A stretch of DNA of 64,000 nucleotides from Candidatus Wallbacteria bacterium (lineage in GTDB: Bacteria > Muiribacteriota > UBA6191 > JACPRK01): NCBI GenBank assembly GCA_016190005.1, contig JACPRK010000105.1, positions 1 to 64,000 of the forward strand, in the 5' to 3' direction. Numbering within the stretch: position 1 is the stretch's first letter; each line of letters opens with the position of its first letter. The notes under the pieces were generated by a model that ran no database searches, had not been told where the DNA came from, and saw nothing but the letters and a program-made list of their open reading frames with translations. Below, piece after piece: positions 39,023-49,282 of this stretch. A program made the position numbers and the translations under genes.

Positions 39023-40563
39023 ACGATTCCGCGGAGCCGGATGCCCTCCAGCGCTTTCGTTTGCTGGTTGCCCAGCGGCTGGGTCTCTACTTCGACGACT
39101 ACAAGACCGGGCAGCTGGCTAGCTTGCTCGAGCAGCGGTGCGCCGGCCTGGGCAACCTCTCCACGCCCGAGTACCTGGCCCTCCTGGAGGACGGCGCCGA
39201 GTCTGCCCGCGAGCTGCGCTGTTTGGCCCCGAAGCTGACGGTGGCCGAGACCTACTTCATGAGGAACTCGGCCAGCTTCGAGGCGCTGGTGTCTGAGGCC
39301 CTTCCTGCCCGGCTGGCTTCCGCTCCCGGCGGCGTGCGGATGCTGTCGGCGGGTTGCGCCTCTGGCGAAGAAGCCTACTCGATGGCCATCGCGGCGCTCG
39401 CGCTCGGGACCGACCCCGCGGCGGTGCGCATCCTTGGCGTCGACGTCAATCCGGCTGCCCTGGACCGGGCGCGGGCTGCCCGCTACTCCATTTGGTCCCT
39501 GCGCCAGACCCCCGATTCCCTGGCCGAGCGGTGGTTTCACCGCCGGGGCAAGGAGTTCGAGCTGGTCGAACCGGTCCGCCGGATGGTCGAGTTCCAGGAG
39601 GCGAATTTGCTGGACGGCGACGCGGCGTTCTGGAAACCCGCTGCCTTCGATGTCGTCTTTTGCCGAAACGTCCTGATGTACTTCACGCCCTCGGCAATGA
39701 AGGCGGTCGTCGACCGGATCGCCGAATCGCTCGCCCCGGGCGGATATCTGTTCCTGGGCGACGCCGAGACGCTCCGCGGCCTCTCGCACGCCTTCCAGCT
39801 CTGCCACGCGCGCGAGGCGTTCTTCTACAGGAAGAGGGCGAAGTCCTCCGGGCTTGCAGAAGTGCCTGCGGAGGCCCTGGCGCCGCCTGTGGCGCAACTC
39901 GACCCATCGCCGCGAGTCAACGGAGCGGCGGGGGCTCAGTTGCGTCCGCCGCCCGCTGGCCTGGACTCGAGCTGGATCGAGGCGATCCGTCAATCCTCCG
40001 ACCGCATCGAGCAACTCTCGATCCGGCCGGCTGCTGCAGATCTTCCAGCCCAATCGCCTCGCCAGGAGCTGGATGCCGCCGCGCGGCTGCTGGAGCAGGA
40101 ACGCTACTCGGATGCGCTGGAGCTGCTGGGCGCGATGCCGCCCGAGCGCGGCGACGATCCGGAGGCACTGCTCCTGCAGGGCGTGCTGCTGGTCCATCGC
40201 AACCGGCTCTCAGACGCCGAGGCCGTCTGCCGACGGCTACTGGCGCGGGACGACCTCAATGCCGGGGCGCACTTCCTGATGGCACTTTGCAGGGAGGGAG
40301 CAGGCGACTTCGCGGCCGCCGCCGAGCACGATGAGGCCGCCATCTATCTCGACCCGGGCTTCGCCATGCCGCAGCTGCACCTGGGGCGGCTGGCCCGGCG
40401 CTCAGGGGAGCTCGACCGGGCACGCCGGTGTCTCGAGCAGGCGCTGGACCTGCTGGCGCGGGAGGACTCCTCCCGGATTCTGCTGTTCGGCGGAGGCTTC
40501 GGCCGCGATGCTCTGGCGCAAGTCTGTCGCGCGGAGCTTCGCGCGTGCGGAGAGGGCGCATGA
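39019..40563 (+). CDS. cheR: CheR protein-glutamate methyltransferase with C-terminal TPR-like repeats
   Basis: VAETYFMRN, LSAGCASGEEAYSMAI, DVVFCRNVLMYFTPSA, LAPGGYLFLGDAETL; TPR-like tail. Confidence 0.95.
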   Translation: MNDSAEPDALQRFRLLVAQRLGLYFDDYKTGQLASLLEQRCAGLGNLSTPEYLALLEDGAESARELRCLAPKLTVAETYFMRNSASFEALVSEALPARLASAPGGVRMLSAGCASGEEAYSMAIAALALGTDPAAVRILGVDVNPAALDRARAARYSIWSLRQTPDSLAERWFHRRGKEFELVEPVRRMVEFQEANLLDGDAAFWKPAAFDVVFCRNVLMYFTPSAMKAVVDRIAESLAPGGYLFLGDAETLRGLSHAFQLCHAREAFFYRKRAKSSGLAEVPAEALAPPVAQLDPSPRVNGAAGAQLRPPPAGLDSSWIEAIRQSSDRIEQLSIRPAAADLPAQSPRQELDAAARLLEQERYSDALELLGAMPPERGDDPEALLLQGVLLVHRNRLSDAEAVCRRLLARDDLNAGAHFLMALCREGAGDFAAAAEHDEAAIYLDPGFAMPQLHLGRLARRSGELDRARRCLEQALDLLAREDSSRILLFGGGFGRDALAQVCRAELRACGEGA

Positions 40564-41225
40564 ATTCATCGGAAGGCGGCTGGACGGGCCGGGCGGCCGA
40601 GCTTCGCAGGACGTTCGACGATTCGTTCGCGCGGCCCGCGAGCGCGGCCGGGGAGAGGCTCGAGGACTTTCTGGCGCTCGGGATCGCCCGTCAGGCCTAC
40701 GCCGTCGGCCTCTCCGACGTCAGGGGGCTGATGCGCATCCGGCTCGACAACGGGCTCGCAGCCCCGAGCGTCGAGCCGCATTCACCGGCTAACGACCGCT
40801 ACCTCCAGAGAAACGGCCACTCGCAGCCCGGCGAGTCCTCGGGGGCCGCAGCGGAGCTCAGAAGTGTTGTGCGAGTCCCCAGCTCCCGCCGAGAGCTCCT
40901 GGGGGTCTGCGGCCTTCGGGGCGCTCTGGTTCCCGTGTTCGATCTGGCCGCCCTACTGGGGCTCGAAACCGACACCTCGTCCGCGAGCTGGTGCGTGCTG
41001 GCCGGTGCAAACCATCTCGTCGGCTTCGCCTTCGAGCGGCTCGAGGGGTACGTGCGGACGCAGGACGGTAGCGTCGTCCCTGCGCCCGCGGCCTCGCACT
41101 GCGTGACTCAGCTGCTCCGCCATGATGGCGGAACGCGGAGCTTGATTGCTCTGCGAACGCTCGTAAGTTCACTCGAACGGGCGGCCGCCGGCCGACCCGA
41201 TGAAACTGGGGAGGCTTCCCGATGA
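40560..41225 (+). CDS. Second CheW domain protein
   Basis: [34 protein letters not shown] overlap with cheR. Confidence 0.85.
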   Translation: MNSSEGGWTGRAAELRRTFDDSFARPASAAGERLEDFLALGIARQAYAVGLSDVRGLMRIRLDNGLAAPSVEPHSPANDRYLQRNGHSQPGESSGAAAELRSVVRVPSSRRELLGVCGLRGALVPVFDLAALLGLETDTSSASWCVLAGANHLVGFAFERLEGYVRTQDGSVVPAPAASHCVTQLLRHDGGTRSLIALRTLVSSLERAAAGRPDETGEASR

Positions 41226-42706
41226 CCAGGTCATGGACCTTCGGACAGAAGATAGGTTTCGGTTTCGCGGCCATCCTGGCCCTCACGATCGTCATCTGCG
41301 TCGTCACCTACCAGGCGATGGGCGACGTGGTCGAGACGAAGGACCGGGTGATCGAGCGTATTGCCGGTTCGCTGGTGGACGTGGAGCGACTCAGCTCCGG
41401 CTTGAATCAGCAGATAGCGGCCATGCGAGGGTACGTACTCTCGAGAGAGGACGAGTACGCTTCCGAGCTCCGCGAGGCGCGGACCGCCATCTCTCAGGTG
41501 CTGGAGCGCCTGGCGCAGTCGCTCACCGTCGATTCGAACCAGCGGCTGCGCGGCCAGATCCAAAAGCTGGAGGTCGATTACGAAAGCGGCGTCGACGCTG
41601 TGTTCTCCGCCGCCCGCTCGGGCACCACGACCTCCGAGCTCGTCGCGTTGCGTCGCGACAAGGTCACTCCCGTGCGCAGGGAGATCGACTCCAAGATCAC
41701 CGCGCTGACCACGGGGATCATGACCGCGGTGCAAAAGGAGAGAGAGGACTCGACCCGGATGGCGGACCGGGCCAGCACCCTGGTGCTGGGACTGGCCGTG
41801 CTGTCGGCGCTGACGGCGCTGGCTCTGGCGGTGTTCCTCACGCGCGCCCTGGCGACCCAGATCGGATCGGCCGTCCAGCATGTCCAGTCCTCGTCCGCCG
41901 AGCTTCAGACTGCGGCCAACCAACAGGCCACGGGCGCGCGTGAGCAGTCGACGGCGATGGCCGAGATCTCGACGACCATCAGCGAGCTGCTGGCGACAGG
42001 CCGTCAGATCGCCGAGAGCGCCCGCCGCGTGGCGCAGATTGCCGGCGAGACCTCCGGCGCCTCCAGGGATGGCGACCAGATCGTGGTCCGTGCCCGCGAC
42101 TCCATCGAAGGGATCAAGCGCCAGGTCGACCTGATCACCACGCACATGCTGGACCTGGGCGGCAAGTCGCAACAGATCGGCGGCATCCTCGACGTCATCA
42201 ACGAGCTCTCCGAGCAGACGAACATCCTGGCCATCAACGCCAGCATCGAGGCCGCGGGCGCCGGAGAGGCGGGCAAGCGGTTCGCTGTCGTGGCCGACGA
42301 GATCCGCAAGCTGGCGGACCGGGTGGGAGGTTCCACCAAGGAGATCCGGCGGTTGATCGACGAAGTGCGGGCGGCAGTCAACACCACCGTGATGGCGACC
42401 GAGGGCGGGGCGAAGGCCGTGGATGCTGGGACTCGGCAGTTTGCGGACGTGACCACGTCGTTCCGGCGGATCACCGACCTGGTCGTGACCACGACCGAGG
42501 CGGCCCGGGAGATCGAGTTGTCGACCAAGCAGCAAGCCTCGGCCGTCGAGCAGGTCAGCACGGGCGTCGGCAACGTGGCGCAGGCGACTGCCGAGATGGA
42601 GACGAGCGCGGCGCAGACGCTCCAGACCGCGACGCAGCTGACGCGGCTGTCGCACGACCTGGCCCGCCTGGTGCGAGCCGATGCCGATCCGCACGGGAAC
42701 TGGTAG
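41222..42706 (+). CDS. Methyl-accepting chemotaxis protein with two TM helices, no recognisable HAMP
   Basis: [57 protein letters not shown] hairpin tip. Confidence 0.95.
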   Translation: MTRSWTFGQKIGFGFAAILALTIVICVVTYQAMGDVVETKDRVIERIAGSLVDVERLSSGLNQQIAAMRGYVLSREDEYASELREARTAISQVLERLAQSLTVDSNQRLRGQIQKLEVDYESGVDAVFSAARSGTTTSELVALRRDKVTPVRREIDSKITALTTGIMTAVQKEREDSTRMADRASTLVLGLAVLSALTALALAVFLTRALATQIGSAVQHVQSSSAELQTAANQQATGAREQSTAMAEISTTISELLATGRQIAESARRVAQIAGETSGASRDGDQIVVRARDSIEGIKRQVDLITTHMLDLGGKSQQIGGILDVINELSEQTNILAINASIEAAGAGEAGKRFAVVADEIRKLADRVGGSTKEIRRLIDEVRAAVNTTVMATEGGAKAVDAGTRQFADVTTSFRRITDLVVTTTEAAREIELSTKQQASAVEQVSTGVGNVAQATAEMETSAAQTLQTATQLTRLSHDLARLVRADADPHGNW

Positions 42707-42739
42707 AGGCGCCTGCGAACGCGAGGGAGCAGCCTGACG

Positions 42740-44842
42740 ATGGCCGGCGAGGACCGCTACAAGTACTTCCGCATCGAGTGCCGCGAGCTCTTGGAGGCGT
42801 TGTCGAGCGGCGTGCTCGAGCTCGAGCGGGGCGAGGCCGAGGCCGCGGCGGTGGGGCGGCTCTTGCGGGTGGCGCACACGCTGAAGGGGGCCTGCAGAGT
42901 CGTCCGTCAGCCGCGACTTGCCGAGCTGGCGCACGAGCTGGAGGACTTGCTGGGGCCGCTGCGGGAGGGCGGCAAGGTGGCCGAGCGGGTCCGGATCGAC
43001 CGGGCGCTCGCGCTGCTGGACGAGTTCGGAGCCGGAGTGAAGGCGCAGGACGCGCCAGCAGCCGTCGCAGTTGCCGAGGCGGTTTCGATGCGCCAGGAGC
43101 CGACCGTTGCGTCGCGGCAGCCCGTTGCGCAGGAAGAGGAGCCGATCGAGACGATCCGGGTGGAGCTGGCGGAGCTCGACGGATTGCTCGAAGATGCCTA
43201 CGAGGCGAGCGTCCAGACCTCGGCACTCAGGGTGGGGCTGCCGCAGCTGGAGAAGTCCCGCCGGCTGGTGGAATCGCTCAGGGAGCAGCTGGGCGGTCGC
43301 GGGGCGGCCGCGGCGGGCCGGCAGCGGGTGGAGCTGACGCTCTCCCGGGTGCGGGAGCTTGCTGCCCAAGCCTCCGAGCAGCTGGAGCGGGGGCTGGCCG
43401 CGATCCGTGCCGGAGTCGACCGGGTCGAGCGCGAGCTGGCGGACTTTCGGGGGCGGGCAAGCCACTTGCGGTTGGTGCCCGTCGCGGTGTTGTTCCACGG
43501 TCTGGAGCGGGCGGCGCGGGACGCCGCGCGGGCGCTGGGCCGGGAGGTCGAGGTGACGACGAGCGGCGGAGAGGTCCGGCTGGACGCCCACGTGCTCGCC
43601 GCGCTGCGGGAGGCGCTGCTGCACCTGGTGCGCAATGCCGTCGCGCACGGCGTGGAACCGCCGGCGGCGCGCGTGGCGGCGGGGAAGCCGGCCTGCGGAC
43701 GGGTGAGGATATCCGTGTCCAGGGAGCGCGGAGAGGCGCGGGTCGTCTGCGCCGACGACGGCCGGGGGCTGGACCAGGAAGCCATCTGGCGCGCGGCCAC
43801 GGCGCGAGGGTTGGCCCCCGCGGGCGGTGAGAGTCGAACTCTCGACGAGATGATTCGAGTCCTGATGCGCGGGGGCGTCAGTACGACCAGTGACGCCGAT
43901 CACCTTTCGGGGAGGGGCATCGGACTGGCAGCGGCGCAGGAGAGCCTGGCCCGCCTGGGTGGCGACATCGAGGTCCGCTCGGTGTCTGGTCAGGGAGTGA
44001 CGTTCGAGCTTCGCATGCCTATCACGATGTCGGCGCTGACCGCGCTGGACGTGACGGCCGGCGGCGTAGAGATATCCATCCCGCTCGACGCAGTGCGTCA
44101 GGTCGTCCGCGTCGGCAAGGGGGAGCTCTTCGAGTCGGGCGACGGGCTGGGTCTGACGCACGAGGGTGGCGTCGTCACCTTCGTCCCTCTGGCCAGGCTC
44201 CTGGGCCGGGAAGCGCCAGGCCACCCGCGCGAGCGGACGTGGTCCGCGGTGCTGGTGGAACGGGCGGGCCGCCGCGTGGCGATGGGCGTCGACCGCGTCC
44301 AGGGAATCGAGAACGTGGTCGTGCGCTCCATCCCCGCCGCGGCTGAAACGTCGCCCGTGGTGGCGGGCGCCTCGCTCGACGCATCCGGAAATCCCAGGCT
44401 GCTGGTCGATCCGGCCGCGGCGGTCGAGCTGGCTACCTCCGGGATGGTCGTGAGCAACAGCCCGGGAAGCCGGGAGCCGCTTCCCGTGCTCGTCGTCGAC
44501 GACTCCCTCACGACGCGCATGCTGGAGCAGAGCATCCTCGAAACTGCGGGGTACCAGGTCCACCTGGCCACGTCGGGTGAGGAAGCGCTCCAGATGGCCG
44601 GCCAGACGCACTATTCTCTCTTCGTGGTCGACGTCGAGATGCCGGGAATGGACGGCTTCGAGTTCGTGGAGCGCACGCGCGCTCACCCCGACTTCCGCCA
44701 GGTCCCCGCCATCCTCGTCACTTCTCGCTCCAGCCTCCAGGACCTCGAGCGTGGAAGCCGCGTCGGCGCCAGCGCCTACATCGTGAAGAGCGATTTCGAC
44801 CAGAACGTGTTGCTCCGCAAGATCCGGGAGCTGGTGAGCTGA
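42740..44842 (+). CDS. cheA: CheA-type hybrid histidine kinase (Hpt-HATPase-CheW-REC)
   Basis: VAHTLKGACRVV Hpt; HLVRNAVAHGVE N-box; DDGRGLD; C-terminal REC VLVVDDSLTTRMLEQ. Confidence 0.95.
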   Translation: MAGEDRYKYFRIECRELLEALSSGVLELERGEAEAAAVGRLLRVAHTLKGACRVVRQPRLAELAHELEDLLGPLREGGKVAERVRIDRALALLDEFGAGVKAQDAPAAVAVAEAVSMRQEPTVASRQPVAQEEEPIETIRVELAELDGLLEDAYEASVQTSALRVGLPQLEKSRRLVESLREQLGGRGAAAAGRQRVELTLSRVRELAAQASEQLERGLAAIRAGVDRVERELADFRGRASHLRLVPVAVLFHGLERAARDAARALGREVEVTTSGGEVRLDAHVLAALREALLHLVRNAVAHGVEPPAARVAAGKPACGRVRISVSRERGEARVVCADDGRGLDQEAIWRAATARGLAPAGGESRTLDEMIRVLMRGGVSTTSDADHLSGRGIGLAAAQESLARLGGDIEVRSVSGQGVTFELRMPITMSALTALDVTAGGVEISIPLDAVRQVVRVGKGELFESGDGLGLTHEGGVVTFVPLARLLGREAPGHPRERTWSAVLVERAGRRVAMGVDRVQGIENVVVRSIPAAAETSPVVAGASLDASGNPRLLVDPAAAVELATSGMVVSNSPGSREPLPVLVVDDSLTTRMLEQSILETAGYQVHLATSGEEALQMAGQTHYSLFVVDVEMPGMDGFEFVERTRAHPDFRQVPAILVTSRSSLQDLERGSRVGASAYIVKSDFDQNVLLRKIRELVS

Positions 44843-44845
44843 GCC

Positions 44846-45961
44846 ATGACGAAGGTCCGCGTGCTGGTCGTCGAGGACTCGACCACTGTGCGCCGCCACA
44901 TCGTCGACGCTCTCTCGAGCGATCCCGAGCTGGAAGTGGTCGGAGAGGCCGCCGACGGCGCCACCGCCATCGAGCACTGCAAGCGGCTGCGCCCCGACGT
45001 CATCACTCTCGACATCGTCATGCCCGGCGTGGACGGTCTCTCGGCCGTCGAACAGATCATGGGCGACTGCCCGACCCCGATCCTGATCGTTTCGTCGTCG
45101 ACCGAGCGCGGCGAGCTCTTCCGCACCTATGAGGCTTTGGCCGCCGGCGCCGTCGAGGTTCTCGAGAAGCCCGACGGCACGGAGCCGGAAGGCTGCTGGG
45201 AAGCCGAGCTCCGGGCCACCCTCAAGCTCGTAGCCAAGATCCGCGTCATCACCCACCCGCGCATCCGGCTCGAACGCGCCGCTACCCGCGCGCGCCCGGT
45301 AGCCGCTCCCCCCTTGGCGCCCGGCCTCAGGGCCGTCGTCATGGGCGCCAGCACCGGAGGACCCGCGGCCGTCCTCCAGATCCTGCGAGGGCTGCCCGCC
45401 GACTTCCCCCTGCCGATCCTCCTGGTCATACACATCGGCAAGCTCTTCGCCTCGTCGCTCGCGGAGTGGCTGGATGCTCTCTCTCCGCTTCCCGTCGCCT
45501 GCGCCCTCGATGGCGAACCGATGCCTCTGCCCGGCCGCGGGCGCGTTGTCATGGCCCCGCCGGGTTGTCACCTGGCCGTGCGCGACGGGAGGCTGCGACT
45601 CGAAGACGGGCCCGAACGCAACTACTGCAGGCCGTCCGTCGACGTCCTCTTCGAGTCGGCGGCGAGCGCCTTAGGTCCGAAGGCCGTCGGATGCCTCCTG
45701 ACCGGAATGGGACGCGACGGAGCCCGCGGCCTCCTGGCCCTCAAACAGTCCGGCGCTCCCACCATCGCGCAGGACGAGACCAGCTCGGTCGTCTTCGGAA
45801 TGCCCAAGGAGGCCATCGCACTCGACGCGGCAGTTCGGGTCCTCCCGGTCGATCGGATCGCGGCCGCCCTCCTGGAGCTCGCCCGCGGCGACCCCGCCAC
45901 GGTCGAGGTCATGGCGGCCTCGGCGGGCAACGGCCGCCCATCCAGGGGAGGTCCGGCTTGA
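44846..45961 (+). CDS. cheB: CheB protein-glutamate methylesterase
   Basis: N-terminal REC; GASTGGPAAVLQIL, LVIHIGKLFASSLAEWL, MAPPGCHLAV, LLTGMGRDGARGLLALKQSG. Confidence 0.96.
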   Translation: MTKVRVLVVEDSTTVRRHIVDALSSDPELEVVGEAADGATAIEHCKRLRPDVITLDIVMPGVDGLSAVEQIMGDCPTPILIVSSSTERGELFRTYEALAAGAVEVLEKPDGTEPEGCWEAELRATLKLVAKIRVITHPRIRLERAATRARPVAAPPLAPGLRAVVMGASTGGPAAVLQILRGLPADFPLPILLVIHIGKLFASSLAEWLDALSPLPVACALDGEPMPLPGRGRVVMAPPGCHLAVRDGRLRLEDGPERNYCRPSVDVLFESAASALGPKAVGCLLTGMGRDGARGLLALKQSGAPTIAQDETSSVVFGMPKEAIALDAAVRVLPVDRIAAALLELARGDPATVEVMAASAGNGRPSRGGPA

Positions 45962-48825
45962 AGACCTCCGTCCTGATAGTCGACGACAGCCTCACGGTCC
46001 GCATGGACCTGGCCGAGGTCTTCCAGCGAGCCGGGATGGACGCCACACTTTGCTCCTCGCTGAAGGAGGCGCGCGACGCGGTTGCGGCAGGTGCCTTCGA
46101 CCTGATCGTGCTGGACGTGCTCCTCCCCGACGGCGACGGTCTGACCTTCCTTCAGGAGCTCAGAGCCGCAGAACCGACCCGCGCCCTGCCGGTCATGCTG
46201 CTCTCTACCGAGTCCGAGGTCGCGGCCCGCATCCGCGGCCTGGAGTCCGGCGCCGACGAGTACCTGGGAAAGCCGTACGAGCCCGCCCAAGTCATCTCCC
46301 GGGCCCGTCAGCTCGTGCGGCGCCGACCGTCCTGGCCCGAGGGGCTGCGGCCGCCGACCGTCCTGGTCATCGACGACAGCCAGTCGGTGCGCCAGGAGCT
46401 GCGCCTGGTGCTCGAGAGCGCCGGCTACCGAGTGCTCCTGGCCGCCAGTGGCGAGGAGGGGCTGCGCACCGCGGCCGACACGCGCCCCGACGCCCTCATT
46501 GTCGATAGCGAGCTCCCCGGCATCTCGGGCACAACCGTCATCCGCAACGTGCGGCTCGACGCGGGCCTGCGCACCACGCCCTGTCTTCTCCTCACAGGCA
46601 GCGCTGGCTCCGAGGCCGAGGCTGGCGCCCTCGAAGCCGGCGCCGACGACTTCGCCCGCAAGGGTGGAGACGTGGAATTGCTGCTCACACGGCTGCGCCG
46701 GCTGGTCCGCCCTGGCGGCAGCCAAGCGCTCTCAGGCCCAACACCCAGCCTCGAGAGCCCCAAGCGCATCCTGGCTGTCGACGACAGCCCCACCTTCCTC
46801 CATGAGCTTGCCTCCGAGCTGCAGCGCGAGGGCTACGAGATCGTCTCGGCCCGCTCTGGCGAGGAGGCCCTGGGGCTCCTGGCGGCACAGCCCGTGGACG
46901 CCATCCTGCTCGACCTGCGCATGCCAGGACTGGACGGCCACGAGGTCTGCCGGCGCGTCAAGTCGCAGGCGGCGCTTCGCGACGTGCCTCTTCTGATGCT
47001 CACTGCGGCCGAAGAGCGCGAAGCGATGATCGAAGGCATCGATGCCGGCGCCGACGACTACATCAACAAGTCCGCCGACTTCGAGGTGCTCAAGGCCCGC
47101 CTGCGCGCGCAGCTCAGGCGCAAGCAGTTCGAGGACGAGACCCGGCGCATCCGCGAGGAGCTGGTCCAGAAGGCGCTGGAAGCCGCGGAAGCGCGCTCCG
47201 CCACCCGTCTGGCAGAGACGCGCGCGGCCTTCCTGGCAAACGTCGAGCAGAAGAACGAGGACCTCGCGCGCTTGAACGCGCAGTACCTGCGCGCCAAGGA
47301 GCAGGCCGAGCGCGAGAGTCTCTTCAAGTCGCGCTTCCTGGCCAGCATGTCGCACGAGTTGCGCACGCCGCTCAACGCCATCATCGGATTCTCAGAGCTG
47401 CTCATCGACGACGCCGTCGGCCCCCTCGACGAGGCCCAGCGGGACTACATGCAGAACGTACTCTCCAGCGGAAGGCACCTGCTGAACCTGATCAACGAGG
47501 TCCTGGACATCTCCAAGATCGAGGCCGGCAAGACGGAGCTACGCTGCGAGTGGGTGCCGATCGACGCCGTCGTCAACGCCGTCAAGGCCAGCGCGATGGC
47601 CCTCTCGCAGCGAAGGCGCATCACCGTCGAGTACACGCTCCCGGACCAGCAGGTCAGCATCTTCGCAGACCCCGTGCGGCTCAAGCAGGTTCTCTACAAC
47701 CTCCTCTCCAACGGTATCAAGTTCACCCCTGACGGCGGCCGAGTGAGCCTGCAGGTCCGGGCCGAGCCCGAGCGCGTCTACATCTCGGTTGACGACACCG
47801 GAATCGGCATCCGCCCCGAGGACCTCTCCCGGTTGTTCCGCGAGTTCGAGCGGCTCGAGGATCGGCCGAGCGAGCCGACCGAGGGGACCGGCCAGGGGCG
47901 GGCGCGGACCAAGAAGCTGGTGGAGCTGCACGGCGGTTCGATCGCCGCCGAGAGCCAGCCCGGCAAGGGCAGCCGTTTCACCGTGATGCTGCCGGTGTTC
48001 CTGAGGCAGGAGGTCGACTGGACCCGGCAGCTCAAGCGGGACGGGCCCGGAGAGAAGCCACTGGTGCTGGTCGTCGAGGACGACCCGAAGGCCGCCGACC
48101 TGATCGCGGGCCACTTGCGATCCGCGGGCTTCGGCATCGAGTTCGCGGCACACGCCGAGGAGGCCGTGAAGCTGGCGATCGAGCTGACACCGATAGCCGT
48201 CACGCTCGACATCATGATGCCCGGCACCGATGGCTGGACCGTACTGCGGCGACTGAAATCGCAGCCCGAGACAGCGGCGATCCCGGTGGTCGTGATCAGC
48301 GTGCTCGACCAGCCGAGCCAGGGCTACCTCCTGGGCGCCACGGACTACCTGGTGAAGCCGATCACGCGGGAGCAGATCCTCCAGAGTTTCAATTCGCTCG
48401 GGCTGATCGGGAGCGAGTTCTGGCACGAGGCGACCGGGCTGCCGTCGGCCGCGGCCCTCCAGATGCACGTGCGTACGCGCATCCAGCAGGCCGAGCGTGA
48501 GCTGAAACGGTTCGCCGTCGTGGGCTTCGCGCTCGCCGTACCGTCGCGACCGGCGCCGATCCCCTGGGCACGGCTCTTGCGGCCGGCGCTGAGGCCCGGA
48601 GATCTGATGGCGGTGGCCGGCGAAGGGGCACTGGCGCTGGTCAGCTACGGATTGCGCGACGGCGACGTGCCGGTGCTGACCGAGCGGATGAGCGACCTCA
48701 TCACCGCCTCGATGGAGACGCAGGTACGGTCCAGCGCCGCCGTCTGGTATCCGGACGACGGGAGCCATCCGGAGGAGCTGCTGGAGAAGCTCTGTCAGAG
48801 GATTGGAACTGAAAGGAGCCGCTGA
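45958..48825 (+). CDS. Hybrid histidine kinase: three N-terminal REC domains, HisKA, HATPase with aberrant G2 box, REC, C-terminal degenerate GGDEF-like domain
   Basis: Repeated VDDS...LLD...K REC patterns; FLASMSHELRTPLNAIIGFSEL; TGLPSAAAL, RPGDLMAVAGEGALALV, SSAAVWYPDDGSHPEELLEKL; TTG start overlapping the cheB stop. Confidence 0.88.
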   Translation: MKTSVLIVDDSLTVRMDLAEVFQRAGMDATLCSSLKEARDAVAAGAFDLIVLDVLLPDGDGLTFLQELRAAEPTRALPVMLLSTESEVAARIRGLESGADEYLGKPYEPAQVISRARQLVRRRPSWPEGLRPPTVLVIDDSQSVRQELRLVLESAGYRVLLAASGEEGLRTAADTRPDALIVDSELPGISGTTVIRNVRLDAGLRTTPCLLLTGSAGSEAEAGALEAGADDFARKGGDVELLLTRLRRLVRPGGSQALSGPTPSLESPKRILAVDDSPTFLHELASELQREGYEIVSARSGEEALGLLAAQPVDAILLDLRMPGLDGHEVCRRVKSQAALRDVPLLMLTAAEEREAMIEGIDAGADDYINKSADFEVLKARLRAQLRRKQFEDETRRIREELVQKALEAAEARSATRLAETRAAFLANVEQKNEDLARLNAQYLRAKEQAERESLFKSRFLASMSHELRTPLNAIIGFSELLIDDAVGPLDEAQRDYMQNVLSSGRHLLNLINEVLDISKIEAGKTELRCEWVPIDAVVNAVKASAMALSQRRRITVEYTLPDQQVSIFADPVRLKQVLYNLLSNGIKFTPDGGRVSLQVRAEPERVYISVDDTGIGIRPEDLSRLFREFERLEDRPSEPTEGTGQGRARTKKLVELHGGSIAAESQPGKGSRFTVMLPVFLRQEVDWTRQLKRDGPGEKPLVLVVEDDPKAADLIAGHLRSAGFGIEFAAHAEEAVKLAIELTPIAVTLDIMMPGTDGWTVLRRLKSQPETAAIPVVVISVLDQPSQGYLLGATDYLVKPITREQILQSFNSLGLIGSEFWHEATGLPSAAALQMHVRTRIQQAERELKRFAVVGFALAVPSRPAPIPWARLLRPALRPGDLMAVAGEGALALVSYGLRDGDVPVLTERMSDLITASMETQVRSSAAVWYPDDGSHPEELLEKLCQRIGTERSR

Positions 48826-48830
48826 GTACC

Positions 48831-49223
48831 GTGAGAATCCTGCTCGTCGAGGACAACCGGTTGAACAGGGTGCTTGCCAGAGACATCCTGCAGCGGCGCG
48901 GACACGAAGTCGTGGAGGCCCAGGACCTCGATACCGCCCGGAGCGCTCTCGGCGCGGACGCGGTCGACCTGGTGCTGCTCGACATCCGGGTCCCGGGCGG
49001 GGGAGGGGAGGCGCTTCTGGCGGAGATTCGCGCCCAGCCGGCGCATGCGGCGCTTCCCGTGGTGGCCGTGACCGCCCAGGCGATGGCCGGCGACCGGGAG
49101 CGGCTGCTGGCCGCCGGCTTCGACGGCTACATTGCCAAGCCGATCTCCACGCGTTCGTTCGCCGCGGACGTGGAGGCGATTGCCGAGCGGGTCAAGGGGT
49201 GTCCTTCGACGAGTCCGGGATGA
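48831..49223 (+). CDS. Single-domain response regulator (CheY-like)
   Basis: ILLVEDNRLNRVLARDIL, VDLVLLDIRVPG, VVAVTAQAM, GYIAKPIS. Confidence 0.93.
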   Translation: MRILLVEDNRLNRVLARDILQRRGHEVVEAQDLDTARSALGADAVDLVLLDIRVPGGGGEALLAEIRAQPAHAALPVVAVTAQAMAGDRERLLAAGFDGYIAKPISTRSFAADVEAIAERVKGCPSTSPG

Positions 49224-49246
49224 CCCTTCGACACGGCGTCCAACGG

Positions 49247-49280
49247 CCTGAAACCTGAAGCCTGAAGCCTGAAGCCTGAG
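49247..49280. repeat. 7-nt tandem array (cctgaaa, cctgaag x3, cctgag)
   Basis: Read directly; between convergent CDS ends. Confidence 0.9.
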
Positions 49281-49282
49281 TG

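Noticed and set aside
43845-43870. tRNA T-arm-like string gagagtcgaactctcgac
   Set aside because: Lies in the cheA coding frame with no acceptor or anticodon stems around it.
41231-45571. 1446-aa minus-strand ORF antisense to the MCP-CheA-CheB genes
   Set aside because: Shadow ORF from high-GC codon bias; composition is R/G/H/P-rich with no domain pattern, while the plus strand encodes clear chemotaxis proteins.
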